Shown: positions 12,788 through 23,722 of the stretch, in pieces | Layout: each line of letters starts with the position of its first letter | Numbering within the stretch: the first letter of the stretch is position 1 | Source of the DNA: Bugula neritina | Lineage: Eukaryota > Bryozoa > Gymnolaemata > Cheilostomatida > Bugulidae | NCBI GenBank assembly: GCA_964035545.1 | Contig: OZ037766.1 | Coordinates: 31,030,273-31,094,272 of the forward strand | DNA: 64,000 nucleotides | Direction of reading: 5' to 3' | Notes under the pieces: generated by a model | Told to the model about the DNA's origin: nothing | Seen by the model: only the letters and a program-made list of their open reading frames with translations | Database searches by the model: none | Position numbers and translations under genes: made by a program

Positions 12788-14135
12788 TTTGCTACAAGAA
12801 CTGTGCAACTACTTTGCCACAGTGTCAAACACCAACTATATTGATCTCCAGGCTAGATTGCAGCCTCTTAGTTATAATAAATGTCTTCACACAGTTGGTG
12901 GCGGAGCTTGACAATGCTGTAGCTAATACTACGTGGTTGTACAGCACAGCTTGGCGAAAAGCTTACTGTACAATAAGCACACTGCTTTTCTGATTATATC
13001 TAAAAGTATCAGCTACATACTTGAGGCTTTTTAAAACTGTATGATCCACCTTAAATTTATATACTTACTGTATAACATAGACCATCTCTAGATATATTTA
13101 TTTGATTTTATCAATAAGTAACAATGGGTTCATGCTAATTTGGGGGCTGGTAAACTATTTTCGCTATAAAACTGTATCTAGTATTATAAAATGTCAAGCT
13201 AATTGGAGATAAAATATAAACTAGATTATGGTCTTTGAGTACGCAGGAGATATTAGCTCTAAAAATAAACTATGCATTACATATCATATTGTTTATGATG
13301 TACATCTTTTAATAGCTCCATCCATTGTTTAATACGAACACCTATTATAGAATGCCAAGCAGAAAATGCACCATGTCAAGTAGAATATACTGTAGTGGGA
13401 TGAAGCAAAATTAGAAAAAAATTGGTCCTCTTCTAAAACACAGCATGAAATCTCAGTGCAGCTTTATTTTTAACAAGGAGATATATTTAGGAATTTCCTA
13501 TACTTGTGGAGGAAACCCAAGTAGTTGCAACATTTTAGAATTTAGATGAATAAGCTCATGTGAGTTAGATGTTAGAGGGAGCCACCCACTCTAGGTAATA
13601 ATTCTACCTCTACAAGTTTTGGTTTAGGCAAACAAATAATCTCGAGTAGATACTTTCACTCCTGCAACAGAGCTGCATTTAGCATGTCAGATAAAGTGGC
13701 ACCAACAGCTTCAACTGTGCAGTAATCCTTTCTTAAACATGCAAAGTGAACTGACTTTAATCATTATTCAAAACTAATAACACAGCATTAGAAGAGAGGA
13801 CATAACTCCAAAACTAATTTAAAAATCTACAGCTTAAAATATGAAGAAATCTGTAAAACTAGGTCGATACTGGAGGCAGAGAATTATTAGATAATAAATT
13901 AAAAAAATAAAACAAGAATATGGTTATAGTGCCAGTTTTGTGTCCTCAAATTTTGCAGCCTAGTAAAGCAAAAAGCGCAATTCTACCTTTCAATTATTAA
14001 ACCTACAACTAGTTCAACCAGTGTAATATGGTGTACTAAGCAAGTATCTCAATATTGATTGTAAGCAGGTAAATGGACAGTGTGTTATATTTCCCAAGTT
14101 TATTGTAGTCAAGAATAACAGATAACTACATTAAC
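12788..14135. other. Intergenic between P450 and RPL9
   Basis: No ORF or exon with a family signature. It contains the P450 5' flank and the RPL9 3' UTR. A minus-strand AATAAA is visible at 14104-14099. Confidence 0.5.
14099..14104 (-). promoter_or_regulatory. Polyadenylation signal of RPL9
   Basis: AATAAA on the minus strand, about 30 bases after the RPL9 stop codon. This is the expected distance for a compact ribosomal-protein mRNA. Confidence 0.6.
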
Positions 14136-15923
14136 TCATTGCTCGACTTCCTCAATGTTCAGCTTCTCAGACACATATATTCCGTCCAAGAACTTTCGGA
14201 TGTCTTTATTTTTCACTGAAGTACTCTGTTGGATTCTGGCAGCTAAAACACAAATCATCAAATTTATTACAAACTGAGAGCATTTGATTTATGGATGGCT
14301 GAGCATTGAGAGGCTGACTGCTGCTGCTTCAACACTTCCAGTGCAAATTTCTATTACAGATTTATTACAAAATATTTCTTAAAAGTTAAGAATGCAGCAA
14401 GAAATGAGCTGTTCAACCCAACAATTTATAAATAGAAATTAAGTATAGGCCTACGGCAGAAAATTAGTTGACCAATATTGAAGAGCGAGATGTTGGAGAG
14501 ATGGGGATATAAATTAGTTGCATACAGAAGAAAGAAGACAACTCCAGCCATGAACCCTGAACTCGACTGGCACAAAGAATAATCAAGTGGCATGTAGAAT
14601 AAATTGATATATCTCCATGTGACTATATTATTAGTAGAGGAAGAAGTCACCTACAGATCTAATTTTATTAAACCGATTAACCCTCAACTAACACAATGAC
14701 GGTTGGCAACAACCATAAAACCTGTTTTAGAAGTTATTTTGCACAAAAAACTGCATCTTTTACAAGTAGAGGATATTTCGTTGAAAACAACACTGCTAGT
14801 TAATAGTTAATGCAATTTCAGTTGTTAGTAATTTCCCGGCTTACGATGAGGCAGTAAGTTAAGGCTGACTCATGTTAAATGAGCTGATGATCAAGACTTG
14901 AGATTCAGACCCAAAGCATCATGATTACTACAGAAAGCCTATTGAGTGTCAAGTTGAATATAAAATCAATGAAATCGACTTACCAGCTTGTGAAACTGCA
15001 TCAATATCGTTTCCATCGATCTGGTACTCATCTTTACTTCCTGTGTTGGCTGCCGTGACTCCTTCGGGCATCATTACAATTCTGGTGTACTTTTCCCCCA
15101 GAAAGTTACGGATTTCAACTTTCCTTCCAGCTTCACTGATTGCGATGTTGATGGGAAAGTGAGCATACACACTCTTCATTTTGTATCTGTATCCCTAATA
15201 TTGAAAAATAAAATAGCTTTAAGTCAACAGCAGAAAGATAACACTAAAATATCAAGGGATGCCTTGTATAATAAGAGCTACTAGAAAGTTTTCACTGAAT
15301 CATAAGAAACCAAACACTTTAATATGGCTTATATATCAATATATTATTTAATCGCCATTCAATGAAAAAGGCACTAGCTTAAGGTAGGTTACTTGAAACT
15401 ATTGCTGCAAGAGCCAGTGCAGAAAAGAATATAAAATCAAATGACCAAGTGCTACAACTGTTAGCCTCACTAGAGGATTCTTAAAACTTGAACAATCGAA
15501 CTGATTACTAGTAGTAGTACTACTATAACATTATTCATCTATTGTATAACTAACAGCAACAGTAACACTAACTTCAACTTACTTTTAGTTTTAAGTTAAA
15601 CAACTTTGGCTTTAAGAAGTTCATTTAACAATTATAAAATTAAATATAATTGATATGTTATAGCTACTTACTCTCTGAACACCAGTAAACAGGTTCTGAA
15701 TGTGTGAGCATACAGTGTTGACAGCAGCCATCTCTTTCTTATTGCTAAACCATTTTTCTACTCGGATTGTATTTTTGCCTATGACGCGGATGTCAATTTG
15801 CAAATGACCAAAGTTACGCTTTATGGTGCCTCTTGGACCGGTCACGGTTACTTTCCTGGACTTTACAAAGAATTTGCAGTTTTCAGGAATGGGAATATCC
15901 TGAACACAGTGGATGGTCTTCAT
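14136..15923 (-). CDS. RpL9: Ribosomal protein L9 (uL6)
   Basis: Large-subunit ribosomal protein. Coding exons 15923-15672, 15194-14984 and 14242-14136 join in phase to 189 residues, close to the usual 190-192. It starts [15 protein letters not shown] and contains [44 protein letters not shown] and [19 protein letters not shown], all RPL9 hallmarks. The ATG at 15923 follows an acceptor at about 15929, so a non-coding first exon is expected. A donor at 16136 (GTAAGT on the minus strand) ends a likely 5' UTR exon containing a pyrimidine tract (TTCTTTTTC) that could be a TOP element. The acidic C-terminus EEVEQ is slightly divergent. Confidence 0.95.
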
Positions 15924-16137
15924 GTTGACTACAATGGTAGTAAACGGATGAATGTAATTGCAAGCAACGAAAAACACGAGCTATTGCCTAGCTAGTGAGT
16001 AAAATATATTAGAACTTTATAAAATAAAATCTACCCTTTTATTTCACTTTCATGAATTGCTCGATTACTGAAACTAAGCTTTAAATAAATTAGATTATAA
16101 TGTTGAATTAGATTGAATTCATACAGTTGTACTTACA

Positions 16138-16868
16138 TTCACAACACAGGAAACGAAAAAGAACGTAATGAGAACTCTGGGATATATTTATTTACAGCCC
16201 GTGTATCGGGTTGTATCATTTTATTCCGATTTTTAAACAGGCGCTCGTAAAGTACCATCTTACTATATAGCTCCGTTACTTCCACTTTGTCAGTTACTGT
16301 CAATTTTTCGATAGTTACTGGCAAGTTGAGCCACCTTTTAAGTTGAAATAAATAATTAATAGAATATATACTATTCACTAATATTAAATGATATTGCTTT
16401 TTTATTAGTTTGACTGTTTTCTTTGTCGCGTTGTGCTTCAATCTGCAGTGAAGTTCAACTTCATGTTTAAAAAGAAAAGTAATTTGTAAAACCCTCTCGG
16501 CTCTCAGTCTCACTCGTGACTCTGGCTCTAGCTCTTACTCTTAGTCTTAGTTACTCATACTGATAGTGATACTCATAATGAGAGTGAGTTCGTTAGTTAC
16601 TTTTACTCTTAGTTTTACAGTTTGAGTTAGTGAGTTACAGTTGGTGTGTTGCTTAGTCTTGGTCTAGCTATAAGTATAAGACTAAGAGTAAGACCTCAGT
16701 TACCTCCAGATTTCGATCATGCTAGACCACTAGGTAGCAGAAGCGGCATGCCTCATATGTTTACGGTTGGTCAGAAAGTAAAATGCATACAATAGTCCAT
16801 AAATTGGTTGCAGTGTGTGTTGCAATATTGTTGATTAGTACAGGTAAGTTAACCTGTCAATGTTTAGA
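16138..16868. other. RPL9 5' exon/promoter region and CTCT/TAGT-rich low-complexity DNA
   Basis: The part near 16140-16190 is the likely RPL9 leader. From about 16500 to 16680 the sequence is a degenerate array of CTC, TTAG and ACTC words with no coding potential. The 124-residue minus-strand ORF here shows no family feature and I do not call it. Confidence 0.5.
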
Positions 16869-17792
16869 TTATTCTGTGTGTAAATTAGTCTTGCAAGGAT
16901 TGTTCCCTTTAAGGTCACGGATTGTCCGTGGCAAGAAGCTGTTATAATAGCAGTTATTATTGGTGCTGACTGATCTTGGCTGTCCTAGTGTTTGGGCCCT
17001 AGTTTGGATAAAACTTTCCGGGGTATTTATTAGTTCGTCATACGCTGCAGAGAGTGCTGGGTGATATTCTTCCTTTTGGAGTATCCTCATAAGGAGTCTT
17101 AGCCGTTGAGTTCTTCTTCTTTCATCGAGGGCGGCCAGCTCCAGTCTTTCTTTTGCTTTTCGCACTCCTCTTCTACCCTTGATGTTAGCTATGGCTCTTA
17201 CTGCCCGTGTTTGTACCTCTTCGATGGAATTTATTTCTTTTGTAGTATAGGGGTCCCAAACAGCAGAAGCATAGTCTAGGTGAGGAAGGCATAGGGATTT
17301 GTAAGCCATGAGTCTCACTTTTTCGGGTGCCCAGTGCAAAGCCCTTTTGATCATCCCCAGTTGTTTGTTTGCTAGCAATATTTTGCTCTGGATATGATTA
17401 TCAAACTTCAGGTTGGCCTGTAGAGTCACTCCGAGGTATGTTGATTTGTCCACCTGTTGTAGAACTGTGCCATTTAACGTGTAGTGTGCTGGTATATCTT
17501 GCTCTTTGAATGCCATAATTTTGCTCTTTTTAACATTGAACTCCATACCCCACTTTGAAGCCCAACTTCCTGCTGCATCTATGTTCCTTTGAAACCTTAG
17601 TCTGTCTTGGTCATCTGAGACAGGCTGGTAGAGGAGGGTGTCATCTGCGAAGAGACCAACTTCACAATCAACACAGTCAGGGAGATCATTTATGAACACG
17701 AGAAACAGTATGGGGCCGAGCACAGAGCCCTGAGGTACCCCAGACGTCACTGGCAGTGGTTCTGACTTTTTGCCATCAAGTACGACCCTAAT
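16869..17792 (-). mobile_element. 5'-truncated LINE: C-terminal half of a reverse transcriptase
   Basis: Uninterrupted minus-strand frame ending at 16869. It holds TSGVPQGSVLGPILFLVFIN, the FADDTLLY catalytic box (the YADD/FADD aspartates), YLGVTLQANLKF and a thumb-like C-terminal region. This is typical of non-LTR (Jockey/CR1-like) retrotransposons; the clade is inferred. The frame stays open upstream of the first Met (VVLDGKKSEPLPVTSG) to about 17792 and then hits TATTACTATTAG simple repeats. The endonuclease and first RT motifs are missing. This is a dead 5'-truncated copy whose remaining frame is intact, so it may be fairly young. Confidence 0.9.
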
Positions 17793-17951
17793 CTTATTAA
17801 TATTAGTTATTACTATTAGTATTACTAATAGAGTAATACTATAGTAATACTAATACTTAATCTTAATTCTTATTCTTATGTCTTAAAGTTATTCATACTT
17901 ATAGTTCTAGTAGTAGTACCACTACTAGGTCTACTACTACTTACTAGTACT

Positions 17952-18024
<73 letters not shown>

Positions 18025-18064
18025 AACTAGAAGTAGACGTAGTACTTTCAGTTCTTAATTTCAA
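17793..18064. repeat. TAT/TTAG repeats and a (TAG)n microsatellite
   Basis: A degenerate TATTACTATTAG tract is followed by an AGT/TAG triplet run at about 17950-18020 with more than 20 units. The poly-threonine and similar ORFs across it are artefacts. It borders the truncated LINE end. Confidence 0.9.
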
Positions 18065-18419
18065 TTTTTTTTCAATTCACTTTCAGAATGACTATGAGTT
18101 TGAATGGCTGAAGGTGAATAGCAGAATTAGAGTAAGAATATTCGTACTGAGAAATGGCACTGTGATTGTCATTCACTCATTGGATTGTGAGAATGATTGT
18201 AAATGTAATACTTATACTAATACTGTAATAGTAATGCTTATACTTATAGTTATAGTTATAATATTAATTATACTTATACTTATAGATTATAATCACTCAT
18301 TAGTCATTATATATAGATATATATATATGAATTATAGTTATACTTATTCACCTAATAGCTTATAGTTTTACTGAATAACTAATATTAATACTATTACTTA
18401 TCCTTATAAAAAACTTGCG
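18065..18419. other. TATA/CTTATA low-complexity DNA
   Basis: Short degenerate repeats of CTTATA, TAATAC and TATAG. No gene is supported. Confidence 0.5.
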
Positions 18420-18621
18420 CAAGTTTATAGTCACTATCCCTGTGAGAAACCTCTGATGGAAAGAGTTTTTGTTAAATCGAGCTAAGGACTTGTTTAGATG
18501 CGGCACGGGAGCAATTATGACGGGATGCTCTTCCTAACATCACCAATGGCCTTTGTCGGGTTCGAACCCATGACTTCATGCTCACTAGGCAAACACTCTA
18601 ACCCCTAGACCATGGCTGCTT
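18420..18621 (-). mobile_element. tRNA-derived SINE
   Basis: Read on the minus strand, the head has an A-box-like TGGTCTAGGGGTTAG (about 18601-18615). About 35 bases later comes a B box, GGGTTCGAACCC (18558-18569): the internal Pol III promoter of a tRNA-like head. A body follows with AGGAAGAGCATCCCGTCAT and then a tail region. The B box is perfect, but the rest does not fold into a clean cloverleaf and has a long non-tRNA body, so I call a SINE rather than a tRNA gene. The downstream edge is approximate. Confidence 0.75.
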
Positions 18622-20046
18622 ATAGTTATAATTATAACAAATAATACTAATAGTAATAATTTATTTTAATTGGAAAAATCAAAATTACCTATATTTTTAT
18701 CTTTTTGGTAGTTGTGAGAGGCCTCTATCAATTGGATTTCTACAGAATCGATTGGAAATTGTCAAACTCAAGATCAGCTCATCAGATTTAATTTTACCAC
18801 AGTAGCAACAAGTGTCAAAATTGTGATAATCAAAATTACAGACTTTCTTAATTAATCTCAAGTGTTTTTAAAAAAGTTAAAATTATGTTTTTATTGCTAA
18901 ACTTTCATAGTTCTACAAACTGTGACTAAAAATAACCATATAATAGCACCTCGCTAATGATTAATTTAATTTTTTCTGCTGATTGATGTAAATTATGTGA
19001 AAAACTGCATTTAGTACAGTAGTCAGCTGCTGGCAGTTAACAACTCTAACATATTGTGAGTGCAAATCTCACTGAAGCTTTACTTGAGCTTTCCTAGTTG
19101 GATATGCTATACCTATGTTTGTATTGTTCTGGTTTAGTTTAGTTTTCTTTAAGCTGATGCAAAAAGGCATATAGAAAAAGGGTTTGCTAATTTAGTTCAT
19201 TAATTTAATTTAATTTGGTTTAGCCTACTGATGTTGAGTTCATGTTCCACTAGTGTGCACAAAATTTACTATGAAACCAATATGCTTGGGCATACTGCCT
19301 GAACTTGTACTCAGGTGATAGCCAAGATATATTTGTGAATAATGTAGCAGTGAATAACTGTAGCATGTCACAGATTCTTAGAAAACCTCAAGTTATAAAT
19401 AAAGTCAAGTGAAAACTTGTACAAGATGGCTTTTTATTATCTAAATTTTTTTCCAAGTTCATATTTTAAGTAATAAATCGCTAGGATCCAAATAACCAAT
19501 AAGCTTTGCAAATAATTAGTAACTATGAAAAAATTTATTCTCTATCACAATGGGCCATTGTTATCTCAGCCACAGCACATTTAGTAAAATCATTATGAGA
19601 GATAATTGAGTTGTCTTATAGACTCATGCAAATGAACCCATGAGTGTATCAATACATTTATTGATTAATCATGCAAACAAACAAAATGTCTTCTTGTTAG
19701 ATGGTAAATACAATAGGGTAATGAATATGATATAAAAGATGTCTATTGATTGCACTAGAATATCACAGTTAATAATTTTAACAAGACATTATAGTTCTCA
19801 TCACCAATCCGATTCGTTTAGTCTGCGACATATTTATTCTCGACATATATTTCTTTACATTGATAAACATCTAAAAACTGAAAACTAGTTCCAATTTTCG
19901 GCATTTTCAAATTTACCACAATTGTTTATCAGTGCAGCCACATCCTTAGTTTTGAGGTGCAAGACTTGTGACGAATTCCTTCTCACCATAATATCTATTC
20001 GGATTAATAAGCACTGTGATGATATAATATTTTAATTCTGCTATCA
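18622..20046. other. Intergenic upstream of the CHST15-like gene
   Basis: AT-rich DNA without recognisable coding sequence. It must hold the promoter of the plus-strand gene at 20047, but no clear core element is visible. Confidence 0.5.
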
Positions 20047-23000
20047 ATGTTTCGGAAAAGAAAGATTATATTAAAGCTTCTATTTTTTCTGGTGGTGTGT
20101 TTCATATTGTTATATTACGTTGATATAACTGATATAAAGGATAGTAGGAAAGCTGTTGCAGTTACAAGTTCTTCAAAGACTGTTACGGGTTCCGCACCAC
20201 CCACCAACGCATCAACACCACAAGGACCTAAAGGGTTAAAGGTCGTGTATGCCTCTATAGATCACTGTAAAAAGCCAGCATATAACCCTGACTACAGTGC
20301 TCTGTGTTACAATTCCAAAAATATAACGTAAGTGTAATGCCTTTATATGCTTCATCAGTATTCAATTGATAGATAATTTTTCAATTTTAAATATTTGAGA
20401 GAAAAAAGCTGCTTAAAATCTAAAGGAATCAGATTGCACTTGTGTGAGAAAAGCTATGTATATATTTTTAATTAGAAGAACCCAGTTACTGTAAAATGGT
20501 AAATTTATTTTTAACCAACTTTGACTTTAAATTAACTTCACTCCATTACATTCAACATTGAGTTAGGTCACTCTTTCAAAAGCAAGTAATGTAGTAAAAT
20601 TTCTATAGTCAGTACTCTGGTGTTTGTAGAAACTATAAAGGTGTTGGAAGTTTAGACTGCATAGCCAATCACATCTCATTGGAATAAGAAAATGTGGAAC
20701 AACAGATGTAATTAAATGGTTTCAGTACCACCAGAAAAACACTAAACTGCAAGTTAAAGTGAGTATGTATGTAGACATGCGTTGCATGTTTTCACTGAAA
20801 TTACTTTTAAAGCATACTAAAGCAGTAGCTAGTAAGAAATAAACAATATGCTCTAAAAGTTTTCTACCTTCCACCGCCTAGATCTGATTATAAGCTACGG
20901 CATTTCTTGCACACAATAGACAATGCATTCTGCAGAACAGGAAGGAAAGGTATTACTTCGCTATGATAATAATGGTGTGGTGAATGTATAATATTCTTGA
21001 ACACTTCATAGGGTGATAATATCCAGATATCTATCAAATGCCCCTTTGACTACTATAAGAGAGAAAGTGTAACAGATCCTGGTATGCAAAAGGATGTGAT
21101 GAGATATTCTCCTGGTAACATACTGTTCTCTGGTGTGAGAGGAAGAAATAACACTCATCTAATTATACAGACTACTATACAGTACTTAGCATTTCTGGAT
21201 GACCCAGAAAAGAGTAAATATCTGCTCACACTCAGGAATCCAACTGACAGGTATTGAAAGAATCTATTAGCTGGCTATATGATGAGTAAATATGATATTA
21301 TAGTTAGAAAACTACAAGATTATATTAATAATGTCAAAATCACACCTAATTTAATAATTATACATACCTATAATAATATACTCGTACATATACATGAGAG
21401 TTCAGGCATGCTTATATATATGCATATATAATTATAATATAATAGAATTATATATTTATATGTTATAGGTATAAAATTATTATATTATATATTATTATGC
21501 AGCTGCTGTACATATATTATTGAGTTATAAATATATTATACATTCTTATTAAAGAAGCAGTTTGCAAATGTTATTTTTAATTTATTGCACAACAGATGAA
21601 AAATTAACATCTATAAATTTCTTATTTATAATAATATGTAGACATTCTCACTCAATTTAATAGTGTAGTTTTTGACTAGATGCCTGGTTTTGGTATTTCA
21701 GACTGATTTCTTATCTCTTCCATGCCCACAAACAGAAGTGGATTTACCGTAATGTAGCTACTTCCAACTTCAATGCCACCCTTGTACATACTATCGTCAT
21801 CTCTTTGCTGGAGAAGGTAAAAGCATGTTTACAGAAGAATGGAGAGCTAGCATGTGTGTATATGTATAACTCTCGTGATGGCAACTTGGACGTAAGTGTT
21901 GTAAAATGCAATAATATTGCTTCATCTTATTGAAACATGCGATTCAACAGTGCACTTATCTTGCACTTACTTTGATGTTTGCACCTTGCACTTTGCTCTG
22001 CAATCTTATAGTATACATTATAATACATTATTCATTTGTTTATGTTTGAACTTAGTTCATTGAAATAATACAGGCCTATTTCAAACAAACTTGTTAACTC
22101 TACTTTTGTATTCTAGCAATAGCTGTCAAAAATTTTCAGTTAAATTATTTTATAATTGGGATATAAGTCAGTTATCGCTTGTATTTTTCTCAAGTATATT
22201 GCACATTCAAATAAGCAAAACTAGGTTATAATTGCATACAAACTTTGCAATATGAAAGAAGACTCCTGTATGCTCTAATTATTAAATTAAATAATTACTA
22301 ATTAAATTACAATGCCCGATCTCTTTAGCCTGGAAACAGTCTTAATTTGACTGGTATTTACAGTTTCTTATATTGCTAGCTATATATAAATTACCATATT
22401 GCAACTCATATTTTAGCTACCAACACAGTTTATCATTTTTTACAAAAATCTACCCGCTCATAACATCAACTAAATTTGTTTAGCCTACGTGGAAGTAACA
22501 ACATATATTTCAGTCAATATTTGGCAAGTTGCACTAAAACTTGTTTGTTTTCATTTCCTAAGATTAATAATTCAAATTATTGTTGCATGATTTTTATTGA
22601 ATATTTTAGCCTGTTATACAGCATGGAATGTATGTAGTGTATATTGAAGAATTGTTCAAGTTTATACCAAGGGAGCGAATCTACATTAATCAATTGGAGG
22701 AATATTCTCTTAACCAGGTAGTTTACATTTCAGTCACATGTGCAAATGCTGGCCAATCAATGCATTGCTCAGTTGCAATTTACTTTATAATTAAATACCT
22801 ACTGTTATACATTTATTATATTTATTGTATGGAGTTGTCTTCTATTGTACTATTTGGCTACATGGAAACATTAGTAGTTACAATGTTATGCTTGATGACT
22901 TATGGAACAATATTTACTAGCAACTGGTTAAGTATTTTATTGAATACATTTTATTAAAACATCTAAATCACAACAGCTCATAAACTTACATAACAATTAG

Positions 23001-23307
23001 CACGTATTAATTTGTATTATTTCAGCTTTTCTCAAAATTAAATGAAAGCATTGCATAGAATAGAAGTCTTGAAATTTGTTTGTAGCTGCAGACGGCAGCT
23101 AAAATGGTAGAATTCTTTGGAAGAAAACTGGACATAACAGAAGAAACAATTGCAACGTCATATAAAAGTAGGAACAAAGGCACTAAAACGGGCGTCCTCC
23201 CAGAAACTTTGAGTAAACTGGACAATTTTTATAGACCTTATAATCAACGACTAGCAACTCTACTGGGTGATAAGAAATGGCTGTATAATGGAGAGGCTAA
23301 GCAATGA
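20047..23307 (+). CDS. CHST15-like sulfotransferase (GalNAc4S-6ST type)
   Basis: Predicted Golgi type II sulfotransferase. Exons 20047-20327, about 20656-20758, 21012-21250, 21702-21891, 22610-22717 and 23086-23307 stay in phase and give about 380 residues. It starts MFRKRKIILK, then has a hydrophobic anchor. The PAPS 5' loop is LIGIRKCGTTDVIKWF. The 3'-phosphate region is LLTLRNPTDRLISYLFHAH, split by an intron. HGMYVVYIEELFKFIPRERI and LEEY follow, and the C-terminus LPETLSKLDNFYRPYNQRLA is typical of CHST15, which 6-sulfates GalNAc-4-sulfate in chondroitin. The substrate is inferred. It is shorter than vertebrate CHST15. The exon 2 acceptor may instead be 15 bases upstream (20641), also in phase. 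It is unrelated in subfamily to the sulfotransferase at 1829-5158. Confidence 0.85.
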
Positions 23308-23722
23308 TAGCTTTTTAATTATTTTTAATCAACATGCAAGCTAATATTAATTATTGTTAAATGCTCATATTTTACAATAATAATTCACTAACAAGCACAA
23401 ACGACAGCAAACTAAGGGACTGTATTTATATTACACACAAAACCAGCCAAATTGTACTACAAAATGTGGCTGCTGTAATTTGAATTAACATAATTTACAA
23501 TTCCCATGTGGTTTCCAATTTCTTCATATGAAAGCTTTTGTGCTGAGAAGATGACTAACTTCCAGTTAGGCTGTGGGGTTATTTTCTTTATTTAATTTAG
23601 CAGATTTTTTATTTTAAATATTTTCCATAATATTGTGTTGCATTGTGTTATTACTTCAATTGGTCACGGCATTAAAAACCAATTAAATTTATTAAAGAAA
23701 TAAAAGCTTGCATATGATTGGT
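23308..23722. other. Shared 3' region of the CHST15-like gene and RFC3
   Basis: Non-coding interval between two convergent stop codons. Poly(A) signals of both strands lie close together near its right end. Confidence 0.6.
23688..23704. promoter_or_regulatory. Facing poly(A) signals of convergent genes
   Basis: AATAAA is on the plus strand at 23699-23704 (for the CHST15-like gene) and on the minus strand at 23693-23688 (for RFC3). The two transcripts would therefore overlap in their 3' UTRs. Confidence 0.55.

Noticed and set aside
16139-16513. 124-residue minus-strand ORF
   Set aside because: No domain or motif; it overlaps the likely RPL9 leader and promoter, and its composition is that of AT-rich non-coding DNA.
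17876-18064. Poly-Thr minus-strand ORF
   Set aside because: Triplet microsatellite.
18548-18621. tRNA gene
   Set aside because: A and B boxes are present, but there is no clean cloverleaf and a long non-tRNA body follows; SINE is the better call.
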